Of a stretch of 64,000 bases of DNA, positions 1 to 8,864 are shown piece after piece. The number at the start of each line of letters is the position of its first letter. Position 1 is the first letter of the stretch. The notes below the pieces were generated by a model. That model was not told where the DNA came from. It saw only the letters and a list, made by a program, of their open reading frames with translations, and searched no databases. The translations under genes and the position numbers were made by a program. Source of the DNA: Bacillota bacterium (GTDB taxonomy: Bacteria; Bacillota; Clostridia; Oscillospirales; Ruminococcaceae). The DNA lies in assembly GCA_023460035.1 (NCBI GenBank), contig JAEWRN010000004.1, positions 62,001 through 126,000 of the forward strand, written 5' to 3'.

Positions 1-2908
1 CCCCTTCGCTGAGGTCCAGCAACAGATTATCTGTTGCCACCGCGCGCGAATACACCTGAATATTAGAGGCATTGCCGTCTGTTGGGGTGAGGTTCAGCCG
101 AATTTTACTGGTCGCATACGGAATATCCAGCGTATAACTGCCAACGTCTGTTTTAAAGGTTGGCTGAATGGTCAAAGCCTTGTCGTCGGTATCCGTTACC
201 TTCAGCGCTCTCAGCGAAGCATCGGTGCTGGGGTCCGCACGGTGGATATGCACGGTATACGTGCGGGTACCGGCATCCCCCGCCGCGGCACTGCCATCGG
301 CACTGTACAATTCAGACATCACGGTAAAAGTGACATCCAGCACACCGTTTGCGCTGCTGGGCAGCTGCTTAAAGCGGTCCGGCAGACCATCCAGCCACTG
401 TTTGTTGGTGTCAAACGGGCCACTGGTCGAAAGCTCCGGCGAAATGGTCGGCCCCACCGCATTGTCATCATTTTTTTGTGCCAGTACCCGCAGCTTGCTG
501 GTGGAAAACGGGATTTCGACATTGTATTCCAGCACATCGGGTGAAAAATTCGGCACAAGGTTCCCGGTCATTTTCGTATCCGTGTCATAGTAAATGCCAA
601 GCGATTTCAGTGTCGCGTCCTCGCTGGGCCGGTCACGCACAATGTCCAATTTATAGGTAGAATAATATTCCGCCCGCGGGTCCTGCGAAGGTACCAGCAG
701 GTAAGCGGTCGTCAGCTTATCCACATCGTCAAAGGCAATCATCGCGCTGTTTTCGCCGCTTTTTACCTTAATCGGGTTCGCCTGTGTGTCGTTTAACACC
801 TTGCCGGACGCATCGTACAAGGTAACGGCAATGGGGGTTTCTGCGCCGCGAATGTCGTTCAGCACCGGCTGCAGTGAAATCTGCTTTGACGCGTAGGGCA
901 GATGAATCGTACCGGAAACACCCTGATAGGTGTAGGTGGTAGACGAAAACGGGAAATTGATGATATTACCCGCCTGATCACGAATCGTCAGGCTGCTCAG
1001 CTTGCTGTCCTGGCTGGGGTTATTATCGACCATGTTCAGTGTAATCGTTGCCTTAATTTGGCTTTCTTTCGGCACCCCGTTGCGGTCTGGCACATAAAAC
1101 GTGATGTCCAGTGTCACCGCCGCGGTGGTTTTGTCTACCGGCAGCCGCTGTGCCAGAATAGTCAAATCCACCGTGCCGGATTCAGAACTCTCCGTCTGCC
1201 CAAAACGCGGGTTGGTAATCTGCTGGCCCGACACGTAATCCACCGGCTGCGCATCGCCCGTTTGCTGCGTTTGCAGCGCAATGGCACTGGTGTCACCGCT
1301 GGCTTTTACAATGGCATATTTGGCAGCACCGTTTTTGGCGCCCATATTCAGCCGCAGTACATATTTATAAGGGCCTTCGGGGTCGCGCTCAAACGATGCG
1401 ATGTTGCCGCGGTAAGCATCCATCTTTTTGCGCCCGGGCAATGTAGAAGATTCCTGCTCGCCGATGCCAAAATAGCTGGTGACACCGTTTTCCGTCTGGC
1501 TGTACTGTGTTACCCCTACCGGCTTGCCGGTGCCGCGCACCGTCAGCTTTTTGGAAACGAGCGGGGTGGTAGTGGACGGTATTGACGTGCCGCCGGACTT
1601 GTCGTAAATTACTTTTGCCGTCAGCGTACCGGTGATGTTGTCCTCCTGCGGGGTAATTACCGTCTCTTCCCAGTCCTGGTTTGCACTCGTGATCTGCACG
1701 GCACCGGTAAACAATTTCCGGGTGCCTTCATCCAAAGACGAAAGCGTGACCGGGTTTCCCTCAAAGGTCTGGTTTTCATCCGGCGTCCATTCCCATTGAA
1801 CGCGAAAATCGGCGTTGAACTGGTGGCTGCGCGCACGCAGGTTAAAGTTGTTGGTAATGTAATTCAGCGAATCGCCCGAAGCAAGCGAAATAAACGACGT
1901 CTCACGTTCCCCGTCGCTGTCGTTGATCTGCCCCTCAATCAGCTCCATTGCATATTGCGGGGTCATAACATTTAAAAACAGAGTGTTTGATTTTGGCATA
2001 CGGAAGATTAGTTCAAATGTCGTGCCTTTGCGGATATAATTATCTGCCGGCTTTTTGGTCACTGGTTTTGTGAGGGTGGTGTCCCCGTCAGAAAGGCCAT
2101 AACGAAAATCAGGGGTGCCGGTATCCTCCTGCGTATTCATGTTGGTGGTGTAATAATCGTAGGTCGATTTCGGGTACATGACAAAATTGATTTTTGAGTT
2201 GTCTTTGCCGATGTAAAAGCGCAGCTCTTTGGCTTTGGTGATGTCTTTCGTGACGCTTTCCACAATAATTTCAGCGCCGTTGTAATTGGCAAACACACCG
2301 GTGGGGTCTGTTATGTTGCCTTCGGTGCCGGCGTCAGGGTCATTTACCCCGCCCGCAATGACAAAACGTGGCGGCGAAGCAGAGGTTTCTGCCTGAATAC
2401 ATTTAATTGTACATGCACTGTACTGTGTGATGGCGTTTTCTGTCTCCGACGAAATCGTCGTGCCCCAGGTGCCACCGTAGGTACTGCGCTCCACCGCTTC
2501 GCCGGCAGCAAGCAGTGCGTAATAGTTACCGGTGATATGGTAGGTATCATGCCCCTCTATCGCACCGGTGCCGGTGCCGGTTTGCGGCACAAAATTCTCC
2601 GCAACTTTAATGGTATTATACGGGGCGGGGATGGTGACGCTATCCTTAATCTCATTGCGCAAATCACCGCTTGCACTGACCACGGTAAAAGGCTCGATAT
2701 TGTCTGACGCGTAACCGGATGGCCGTGTCTCCTTGATGCCAATGCTGCTGCCGGTCAAAATGGTGGCAACCGTAGTATCGCCATTATCGCCGGAGGTAAA
2801 CCCCAGCGCAACACTTTCCGCCGCATATATTGGATGCAGGGCAAGTAGTACACTGCTTGCAAGCAGAATGAGCGCCGCACCAACTGTTTTTACCCGGACT
2901 TTTTTCAT
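1..2908 (-). CDS. Secreted surface protein with cadherin-like beta-sandwich repeats (partial, C-terminus beyond window)
   Basis: An open frame runs from ATG at 2908 to the left edge with no stop, giving 969 residues. Residues 1-30 form a signal peptide (MKKVRVK, a hydrophobic stretch, then an IYAA cleavage region). Three repeats start near residues 630, 757 and 893 with the pattern D-x-x-L-x-x-L followed by a P-x-F-S/K-x-D-x-x-x-Y core. This pattern is typical of the cadherin-like beta-sandwich family often found in Gram-positive exported proteins. Residues 30-600 are not recognised; they are rich in T, S, D and N and look like extracellular beta structure. No enzyme motif is visible. The gene follows fliS but is separated from it by a terminator, so it is probably a separate unit. 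The anchor or binding domain, if any, lies outside the window. Confidence 0.8.
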   Translation of the reverse strand, partial: MKKVRVKTVGAALILLASSVLLALHPIYAAESVALGFTSGDNGDTTVATILTGSSIGIKETRPSGYASDNIEPFTVVSASGDLRNEIKDSVTIPAPYNTIKVAENFVPQTGTGTGAIEGHDTYHITGNYYALLAAGEAVERSTYGGTWGTTISSETENAITQYSACTIKCIQAETSASPPRFVIAGGVNDPDAGTEGNITDPTGVFANYNGAEIIVESVTKDITKAKELRFYIGKDNSKINFVMYPKSTYDYYTTNMNTQEDTGTPDFRYGLSDGDTTLTKPVTKKPADNYIRKGTTFELIFRMPKSNTLFLNVMTPQYAMELIEGQINDSDGERETSFISLASGDSLNYITNNFNLRARSHQFNADFRVQWEWTPDENQTFEGNPVTLSSLDEGTRKLFTGAVQITSANQDWEETVITPQEDNITGTLTAKVIYDKSGGTSIPSTTTPLVSKKLTVRGTGKPVGVTQYSQTENGVTSYFGIGEQESSTLPGRKKMDAYRGNIASFERDPEGPYKYVLRLNMGAKNGAAKYAIVKASGDTSAIALQTQQTGDAQPVDYVSGQQITNPRFGQTESSESGTVDLTILAQRLPVDKTTAAVTLDITFYVPDRNGVPKESQIKATITLNMVDNNPSQDSKLSSLTIRDQAGNIINFPFSSTTYTYQGVSGTIHLPYASKQISLQPVLNDIRGAETPIAVTLYDASGKVLNDTQANPIKVKSGENSAMIAFDDVDKLTTAYLLVPSQDPRAEYYSTYKLDIVRDRPSEDATLKSLGIYYDTDTKMTGNLVPNFSPDVLEYNVEIPFSTSKLRVLAQKNDDNAVGPTISPELSTSGPFDTNKQWLDGLPDRFKQLPSSANGVLDVTFTVMSELYSADGSAAAGDAGTRTYTVHIHRADPSTDASLRALKVTDTDDKALTIQPTFKTDVGSYTLDIPYATSKIRLNLTPTDGNASNIQVYSRAVATDNLLLDLSEG

Positions 2909-2980
2909 TCTGAACCTCTCTATCGCAACGGGGAAACACAAACCCCTGAAATCGCCCTCAAAACTATGGGTTACCTATAA

Positions 2981-3007
2981 TTATCGTCCAAAAACGGCAG
3001 AACCCTA
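2981..3007 (-). promoter_or_regulatory. Possible sigma-28-type promoter for the surface protein
   Basis: On the minus strand TAGG (3007-3004), a 15-base gap, then GACGATAA (2988-2981) resembles the sigma-28 consensus TAAA-N15-GCCGATAA. The -10 half is good and the -35 half matches only two of four bases. It lies between the fliS terminator and the start codon. If real, the surface protein would be co-regulated with late flagellar genes. Confidence 0.3.
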
Positions 3008-3017
3008 CTGCAAACAA

Positions 3018-3046
3018 AAAACAGCCGAACCATTTTCGGCTGTTTT
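3018..3046 (-). terminator. Rho-independent terminator after fliS
   Basis: A 12-bp perfect stem (3018-3029 with 3035-3046) with a 5-base loop begins 9 bases after the fliS stop codon. On the minus strand it continues into a T-rich tract, so it ends the fliD-fliS transcript. Confidence 0.85.
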
Positions 3047-3054
3047 CTGTACTT

Positions 3055-3429
3055 TTAACCGCATCGCGCCGTGCGGTCTGCTTTAATAAACGTTTCGCGC
3101 AAATCGGCGATCATCGGCAGCACCTCTTCAATCGGTGCGGTGTCCTTGTGCAGGTTTGCATCGATAATACGCCGGATAAAATAATCATATAACGCATCCA
3201 AAGACTCTGATATCTCATATTTCCGGTCCAGCGTAATTTGCAGATGTGCCAAGATTCGCTGCGCCTTTTGCAATGCCTTGTTGACCTCTTCTGGGTTTTC
3301 CTGCACAAGAAATTGCTGCGCCGCGCTGAGTTGCTTAATAATCTCATCATACAGTTTTGTCAGCATCTCGCCCTGTGTCATGGTCATTACCGACTGCTGC
3401 TGATACTTCTGGTAGGGGTTCAGCGCCAT
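3055..3429 (-). CDS. fliS: Flagellin export chaperone FliS
   Basis: FliS binds newly made flagellin in the cytoplasm, keeps it unpolymerised, and delivers it to the flagellar export gate. In Firmicutes it also competes with FliW for flagellin. The 124-residue protein begins with the family's NPYQKYQQ sequence, followed by MLTKLYDEIIKQL and a C-terminal four-helix bundle, at the usual family length. It lies 37 bases after fliD, which is the standard pairing, and is followed by a terminator. Its client flagellin is not encoded in this window. Confidence 0.95.
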   Translation of the reverse strand: MALNPYQKYQQQSVMTMTQGEMLTKLYDEIIKQLSAAQQFLVQENPEEVNKALQKAQRILAHLQITLDRKYEISESLDALYDYFIRRIIDANLHKDTAPIEEVLPMIADLRETFIKADRTARCG

Positions 3430-3465
3430 GTTGTCTCACCTCATCACATTGTTATCGTTGGCCAA

Positions 3466-6400
3466 TCAACTGCTGAACTGCTGTGCCAGCCACGAACTTT
3501 GGCTGTTCATATTTGAGATCAGCTCTTCCATTGAGTTGAATTGCTTCCAATAACGTGCCTTTTCCGTTTCGTATTTTGCCTTCAGATCATCCAGCTTATC
3601 ATCAATTTGTTTGAGTTGATTTGTCAGCGTATTCGTGGTAGCCGAGGCTTTCCCTTTCACACCGGCCAACTGTACCAGCGCGCCCGGCGACCCCGAACTG
3701 GTTTTGGCAACGCTGTCTATAATGCTGTTCAGTTTGGCAGCAATACCGTTATCGCTGTCGGTAAACAGGTTTAATATCCCGGCAGAATCGCTCTCAATCA
3801 TCTTGCGCAGTTGGGTCTCCCCATCACTGGACAGTACCAATTGGCCCTTAGACTCCCATTCCCCAGTATCAATACCAAGGTCATAAATGGCAATGCTGCT
3901 GCCATCCGGCCGCTGGTAAAGCGCTGTACGCATCGACTGCAAAAAGCCCTCAATCGTAGTGTCGTTATGCAGTAGTCCCTGTTTGGCTTTTTCTTCCCAC
4001 AGCTCGATCTCTTTGTCGCTCATTTCTTTCTTTTGGTCATCCGTCAATGGGGAATATTTTTTGTAGTTGGTATCCTCATCCAGATAGTCGTTGAGCGTTT
4101 TAATCAGCTTGTTATACTCGTCGATAAAGCCTTTGATTCCATCCACAATCTGGTTCGTATCGCGCGAGACCGCCACGGTTTCAGTCGTGCCGAGGAACAA
4201 GTTGCCTTTGGCATCGATTCCTGTTGCACCACTGATGACGCTGCCACTTTCGCTTTTGAACACAAGGTCAGAAGAAGTATACCCCCAACCATCCACCTTT
4301 TGCCCGTAAGCATCATACAAAATACCGTCTTCAATATAATTGCCGGCAGCTAGTGTAATTTCATCCCCTGTGGTATTGTAAACCTTACCACTGATGTAGC
4401 TTCCAGAGGTTTGCAGTAAATTAAAATCGATCCCATTTGCTGAGAAAACATTACTGCTGCGCTCAGTCAGCAGGCCGTCAATTTTAACAAGCGCATTTTG
4501 TCCCTCGCTCAAGGCACTGGTAGCCCCCTGCTCCGCCCCTAATGTCAGCGAAGAGGTACCAAACAGTTGTTTGGTTTGCTCGGCACTGCCAACCTGTATA
4601 CCAGTGCCGCTGTCGGTCAAAATCAACCGCCCATCTTCAAACTTCAAGTTATCCGTCAGGGTGGCAAGCTGGCCCAGGATCGTGTTACCATCCAATGTAC
4701 TGCCGTCACTTGCCAAAATGCCGCTTAGGCCCACATCGTTCAACGTGGTTGCCCCAGTTGCAATATTCGTAGCACCCTGAATGCCAAAAAATGCGAGGCC
4801 CAAGTCACCGCTTTGCGCTTTTAGTTTGACAACACTTTCTGATGTGTCGGTAAGCGGGTCTACCTTTATCGTGACCGCCGAGCCATTTGCCACGGCAAGG
4901 TTGCCATCTGTTGTCAGTTTTATTGCCCCTGTACCAAATTTTGCGTCAAACTGATTGTTCAATTCAGTAATCAATTCATCTTTTGTATACTTACTGCCAT
5001 CTGTTTTTTTTGTAACTGAAAAACTATAGTTGCTGCCGTTTACCACGAGAGAAAGTTTGCCCTCTGCAACCTCAAATTCGCTGTCGGTTAGCACCGGCGC
5101 CCCCGGGATATCACCAGTTGTCAGCGTTGTACTGCGCACCGTATTGCCCGCAGTAAGGTTTGCACTGGTAACACCATCTGTATAACCACTGCCAAACATC
5201 GCACTCAGCAGGTTGCCCTCCTGCTGGCTCATCGTGATGTTGCGCCCGGCACCGGATTCCGTCGCTTCGATGGTGAAGGTATCGTCCTGTGTTTTATAGA
5301 CGACACGCACACCGGCGTCGCTACTGTTGATGGCGTTCATCACTTCTGTCATCGTGGTGCTTTCATTAAATGAAAACTGTTGCCCATTGATTGTAAACTT
5401 AAAACTGCTGCCCTGCAGCGCATTGCTAAAATACAAATCTTGCAGTGCACCACCCATACCGATGCGGTTCGACTGGCCATTCTTCACGTCAAATGCAGTC
5501 AGTGTCGTTTGGTTTCCACCAATCATCACCTTGCGGCCTGCCGAAACTTTTAACTCAAACGCACCTGTACCCGTGTCCAAAGCCACTTCCACCTGCCCAG
5601 CACCATGTGTGTCATTCAACTCACTTTGCAATGTAGTGCCCACCTTTGCAAGGTCCACACTGCCATAAGCATCCGTGATGTCGTGCAGCGAAAGGCTGAT
5701 ATCTTTGGAAAGCCCGTCTAGCGAAACCTGAAATTTAATTGCCGGAACGGGATCCAGCGTCGATTTCAGCACGGTTTGTGTATTTAATGTATTGACCTGA
5801 GAGCGACTGCCCGCACTGAGACCCAGCCTCGCCAACGCAAGATCTCCAGACGCAGATGAAACAATGATTGGGCTGGCCGTATCGGCACCGGTAAAACTCA
5901 GCGCGCCATTTTCCACTGCTGCACTGACACTTACACCTGCTGCCGTAAACGCACTGTTCAGTGCATTTTCAATTTCTTCGCCAATCTCCTGCTGCCCGGC
6001 CGCACCGCTGGAATAGGCCCGCGGTACGTTGACGGTGTTGCCTCCACCATCGGTAGTCTGAGAAACGAACACCGAGCGCAGATCTGCGGTAACTGCCTGC
6101 CCACCAACTGTAAGGGAAATCATGTAATTTGCATCCGGCCCCACCTGCTTTTGTATCAGCGCATTGAGCGCGTTTGCATCCATGGTGCCGGCCAATTTGC
6201 CGCTGACGGTACTGCCGGAGGTAATGCTGGTACTGGTGGCAAGGCGCCTTACCTGCAAATTTGTATTACCTGCCGCAGCCAAACTGCTGGCCGTCGCTTT
6301 AAACGACGTTGCCGTGCTGGCCGCCTTCATAGCGTTAAAAAAGGACTGGTTCATTAAACTGGTGCTGGAACTGGTGCCAAAATAGCTTGTTTGAAACGTA

Positions 6401-6606
6401 TTAATTTTTGAAATAATGTCCCGGTAAATATCCTGCCGCCACTCTGTCTGCTTGTGCAGTGCATTTTGCTTATCTATTTTAGACTGCGTGCCGGAAAGCA
6501 GGGCTTTGACCATAGACTCTGTATCTAACCCTGAAGCAAGCCCCGAAAGACCCGCACTGCTGTAAGCACCGGTACTTGTGGTCGAACTGGTTGTGGAAAA
6601 TTGCAC
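3466..6606 (-). CDS. fliD: Flagellar filament cap protein FliD (hook-associated protein 2), unusually long
   Basis: FliD forms the cap at the filament tip that folds and inserts flagellin subunits. The N-terminus has the FliD_N signature SGLASGLDTESMVKAL (about residues 18-33). The conserved C-terminal part begins near residue 700 (ALVKIDG) and ends in the D0 coiled coil (DKLDDLKAKYETEKARYW). At 1046 residues it is well above the common 450-700. The extra length lies in the surface-exposed middle, which has several beta-rich segments similar to one another in style. The start is GTG, chosen because GGAGG lies 9 bases upstream. A sigma-28-like promoter precedes it, and fliS follows. Confidence 0.93.
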   Translation of the reverse strand: MQFSTTSSTTSTGAYSSAGLSGLASGLDTESMVKALLSGTQSKIDKQNALHKQTEWRQDIYRDIISKINTFQTSYFGTSSSTSLMNQSFFNAMKAASTATSFKATASSLAAAGNTNLQVRRLATSTSITSGSTVSGKLAGTMDANALNALIQKQVGPDANYMISLTVGGQAVTADLRSVFVSQTTDGGGNTVNVPRAYSSGAAGQQEIGEEIENALNSAFTAAGVSVSAAVENGALSFTGADTASPIIVSSASGDLALARLGLSAGSRSQVNTLNTQTVLKSTLDPVPAIKFQVSLDGLSKDISLSLHDITDAYGSVDLAKVGTTLQSELNDTHGAGQVEVALDTGTGAFELKVSAGRKVMIGGNQTTLTAFDVKNGQSNRIGMGGALQDLYFSNALQGSSFKFTINGQQFSFNESTTMTEVMNAINSSDAGVRVVYKTQDDTFTIEATESGAGRNITMSQQEGNLLSAMFGSGYTDGVTSANLTAGNTVRSTTLTTGDIPGAPVLTDSEFEVAEGKLSLVVNGSNYSFSVTKKTDGSKYTKDELITELNNQFDAKFGTGAIKLTTDGNLAVANGSAVTIKVDPLTDTSESVVKLKAQSGDLGLAFFGIQGATNIATGATTLNDVGLSGILASDGSTLDGNTILGQLATLTDNLKFEDGRLILTDSGTGIQVGSAEQTKQLFGTSSLTLGAEQGATSALSEGQNALVKIDGLLTERSSNVFSANGIDFNLLQTSGSYISGKVYNTTGDEITLAAGNYIEDGILYDAYGQKVDGWGYTSSDLVFKSESGSVISGATGIDAKGNLFLGTTETVAVSRDTNQIVDGIKGFIDEYNKLIKTLNDYLDEDTNYKKYSPLTDDQKKEMSDKEIELWEEKAKQGLLHNDTTIEGFLQSMRTALYQRPDGSSIAIYDLGIDTGEWESKGQLVLSSDGETQLRKMIESDSAGILNLFTDSDNGIAAKLNSIIDSVAKTSSGSPGALVQLAGVKGKASATTNTLTNQLKQIDDKLDDLKAKYETEKARYWKQFNSMEELISNMNSQSSWLAQQFSS

Positions 6607-6635
6607 CTCAAAGCGCCTCCTTTTCTTACTTGCCT

Positions 6636-6662
6636 ATATCCACTTTTCGTCTACTTTCTTTA
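6636..6662 (-). promoter_or_regulatory. Sigma-28 (FliA/SigD)-type promoter for fliD-fliS
   Basis: On the minus strand TAAA (6662-6659), exactly 15 bases, then GTGGATAT (6643-6636) matches the flagellar sigma consensus TAAA-N15-GCCGATAT at 10 of 12 positions. It lies about 30 bases upstream of the fliD GTG. This fits late-class expression under the FliA and FlgM encoded in the same window. Confidence 0.65.
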
Positions 6663-6726
6663 AAACCAAACCTGACGTTTATAAACATAAGTGACAAAGC
6701 AAAAATTTCACGATTACAACAGAAGT

Positions 6727-6745
6727 GCCCCTGCAAAACAGGGGC
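6727..6745 (-). terminator. Hairpin between the FlgN/FliT-like gene and fliD (weak terminator candidate)
   Basis: A perfect 7-bp GC-rich stem (GCCCCTG with CAGGGGC, 5-base loop) lies 130 bases downstream of the chaperone-like gene and just upstream of the fliD promoter. The T tract that follows on the minus strand is poor, so its terminator role is uncertain. Confidence 0.35.
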
Positions 6746-6877
6746 AACGTTCATACAGACTTTTAATTGGACACACACACCAAAATACCACCCTATTGCG
6801 TCTTTTGCCGTTTGCCGCCACCGCACTGGTAAAGGTGCCACCCCGCAGCAAAAGACCGGAACAACGGTTTGCTTTCG

Positions 6878-7342
6878 TTACGCTTTGCCCAATTTGCCCG
6901 GCCCACGCTGGGCAGCCGGAGAAGAAAAACGTGCCGCTTGTGCTGCGGGGCTTCGGTTCGTCGCTTTAATTTTTTTTAAAATCTGTTTTTGCTCGTTGCG
7001 CAGCCGAAATGTGGCTTGCATATTGCTTTCTTTCAAGCGAAAGAGAATGGTTTTAATCTGCATACCTGCATCGTAAATTTCTTGCAACTGCGTGGGCAAA
7101 GCAGCCCGGTTGCAATCATTTTCTGCCGCGGCAAGTACCATCGCACCACCTTTGCCGCTACACATTCCCTTTATTTTCGCATCCAATGCCTGCATTTGCA
7201 GCATTTTCTCTTCTCGCTGCAAAACCAGCGGCTGCAGCTGCTCAAATGGGCAAAACAACATCTCTTCCGTAGACTCTTCAAAAGAGAGCATCAACTGCTT
7301 TTTTTCCGCCAAAACGCGCTGTAGCTGTTCAAAGTCAATCAT
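6878..7342 (-). CDS. Putative flagellar export chaperone, FlgN/FliT-like (hypothetical)
   Basis: The 154-residue protein is predicted to be mostly alpha-helical and coiled coil (heptads at about residues 5-60 and 85-130). It has a basic, low-complexity tail rich in P, A, S and Q after residue 130. No enzyme motif is seen. Its size, helical make-up, and position beside fliD-fliS suggest a FliT- or FlgN-type chaperone for cap or hook-associated proteins. A separate, clearer FlgN exists at 12183-12641, which makes FliT the better guess here. Sequence similarity alone did not let me assign it. The start is ATG at 7342 with AGGGGG upstream. It is divergent from the PilZ-like gene at 7436. Confidence 0.6.
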   Translation of the reverse strand: MIDFEQLQRVLAEKKQLMLSFEESTEEMLFCPFEQLQPLVLQREEKMLQMQALDAKIKGMCSGKGGAMVLAAAENDCNRAALPTQLQEIYDAGMQIKTILFRLKESNMQATFRLRNEQKQILKKIKATNRSPAAQAARFSSPAAQRGPGKLGKA

Positions 7343-7435
7343 CTGTTTCCCCCTGTTTTTGTATGTTTGCCTCTATGCAAAGCCCGCCTTTTGTATTATC
7401 ATAAAGGCAGAACATGCACCCAAGGAGGCTTCACC

Positions 7436-8137
7436 TTGAACGCTACCAGATTCGACCCTAAATTTTCTGCCGTGCTGAAGTCAACCGACGGCAAAATTTT
7501 AGAGATTGGCGCCGCACGGGTTTACCCCGAACAGCAGGCTATTGAGTTTTACAGCGAATTTGTGCCGCTGTTTCGCATGGGTACCGCGCTACAGGTTATA
7601 CAAGTAAAAAATGAGCTTGAAATTCAGGCCTTTCGCGGGGAGGTCTATTTGTCGTCGGCCAATTTGCTGCAACTGGTGGCCCTGACCGACGAAGTATTGC
7701 CCGGTGCGCAGGCCGCCTTTTTATACGACACAAAGCTGGACGGCTGCGTGCGCGGCAAACACCTTACCGACCCGCCCAAGCGCAAGCTGTTTGAGCTGCC
7801 GCACCGGCGGCTTTTGCGCACCACAGAACAAATGCTGCCCGTTGAGGTACACGCAATTTCTACCGCACAAGTTAAGTTTGACTGCAGTGCAAAGCTGGCA
7901 CAGGGCCAGCAGGTAACGCTGACCCTGCCCGGCCCGCCCCAAATTGCGGCAGAACCGGTAGTGGTAGAGCAGGCTGTTATTTTTGGGGACAGCGGGCGAT
8001 ACACCTACCGCTGCCATTTTTTGCAGCTGCAGGCCCAAACGCGCCTCGCGCTGGAGCCCTTTGTCGCAAGGCTGGCACAGCTTGAGCTTAAAATGTTCCC
8101 GCCCGTGCTTATTGAAGCTTCTTCAACAGAGCTTTGA
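7436..8137 (+). CDS. Divergent PilZ-like protein (c-di-GMP motif incomplete)
   Basis: This 233-residue soluble protein matches the layout of the PilZ protein at 18411-19052. Both have an N-terminal beta domain, a shared GxVYxSxxxLxxLVxLxD segment (about residues 69-90), and a C-terminal beta-barrel region. It keeps an RxxxR-like motif (RRLLR, about residues 126-130). I find no D/N-x-S-x-x-G partner motif, so binding of cyclic di-GMP is doubtful. The start is TTG at 7436, chosen because AGGAGG lies 8 bases upstream; an in-frame ATG at 7367 has no ribosome binding site. Its 3' end overlaps the convergent csrA by 29 bases. The likely role is motility-linked regulation, by analogy only. Confidence 0.6.
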   Translation: MNATRFDPKFSAVLKSTDGKILEIGAARVYPEQQAIEFYSEFVPLFRMGTALQVIQVKNELEIQAFRGEVYLSSANLLQLVALTDEVLPGAQAAFLYDTKLDGCVRGKHLTDPPKRKLFELPHRRLLRTTEQMLPVEVHAISTAQVKFDCSAKLAQGQQVTLTLPGPPQIAAEPVVVEQAVIFGDSGRYTYRCHFLQLQAQTRLALEPFVARLAQLELKMFPPVLIEASSTEL

Positions 8138-8336
8138 CCGCATCGGCCGAAGCGCCGGCCTGCGCCGCTGTCTTGTTTTCGCACTCGGTTTCGTACAGCT
8201 CTTTGCGGTAAACGCGCACATCAGGCGGGGCACTAATCCCTAATTTAATCTTGTCCCCTGATATTTCAGTAATCTTGATCTCAATGCCCCCGTCGATCAA
8301 AATCGATTCACCGCGTTTTCTGGTCAGTATCAGCAT
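8109..8336 (-). CDS. csrA: Carbon storage regulator CsrA (translational regulator)
   Basis: CsrA is a small RNA-binding dimer that blocks ribosome access to target mRNAs; in Firmicutes the main known target is the flagellin mRNA. The 75-residue sequence opens with MLILTRKRGESILI, and has the conserved GDKIKLGI and APPDVRVYRKELY segments. Both RNA-binding strands are intact. The C-terminal tail after residue 55 is alanine-rich, the usual variable part. It overlaps the end of fliW by 7 bases, so the two are translationally coupled and act as partner and antagonist. Confidence 0.97.
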   Translation of the reverse strand: MLILTRKRGESILIDGGIEIKITEISGDKIKLGISAPPDVRVYRKELYETECENKTAAQAGASADAVKALLKKLQ

Positions 8337-8764
8337 TCCGGCCCCTCCTTTTTACAAAACAAAGGATGGCGGATGGGAAGCTCGTCCTCCAGCAGCAACT
8401 GCGCCGCTTTATGGCTGGCCGGGTTGACAACAAGCGGGCTTTTCAAATTGACGGTAGACTGCTCCAGCGGCTCGCGCAAGGAAGCCAGCAGCCAGCACAT
8501 ATATTCGCCCTCCCCCAGCAGTTCTTCCGCCTCAGGCGGCAACTGCGGGGTGTACTGGCCAACTATATGGCTGGGTTGCACTAAAATAAAGCAAAGCTGC
8601 GGGTCCTCTACCGATTGCAGCCATACAAAAAACTCACTGACATCTTCCTGATACAAAAACGCAAAACGGCGGTATTCCTCAAACCCGAAAATCGGGCCGG
8701 CAAAGGTAATGATATCGCTTTCTTTGATTTCGATTTCCCCAAAATCACGCGTTTTCAACTTCAT
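8330..8764 (-). CDS. fliW: Flagellar assembly factor FliW (CsrA antagonist)
   Basis: FliW binds either flagellin or CsrA. When flagellin is exported, FliW is freed, traps CsrA, and relieves repression of flagellin translation. The 144-residue protein shows the family's GEIEIKESDIITFAGPIFGFEEYRRF start and the PLVVNP segment, at normal length. It is followed directly by csrA and preceded by a yviE-type gene, the same order as in Bacillus (flgL-yviE-fliW-csrA). The start is ATG at 8764 with a GGCGGAA-type site upstream. Confidence 0.96.
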   Translation of the reverse strand: MKLKTRDFGEIEIKESDIITFAGPIFGFEEYRRFAFLYQEDVSEFFVWLQSVEDPQLCFILVQPSHIVGQYTPQLPPEAEELLGEGEYMCWLLASLREPLEQSTVNLKSPLVVNPASHKAAQLLLEDELPIRHPLFCKKEGPEC

Positions 8765-8864
8765 AAACTGTTCCGCCTTTCGTTTCTCTAAAGCCCAAAG
8801 GCGGCTGTGCGGAAGATCCGCATAGCCGCCTTTTTCTATGCGAGCTTTGCCGTTTTACACGGCC

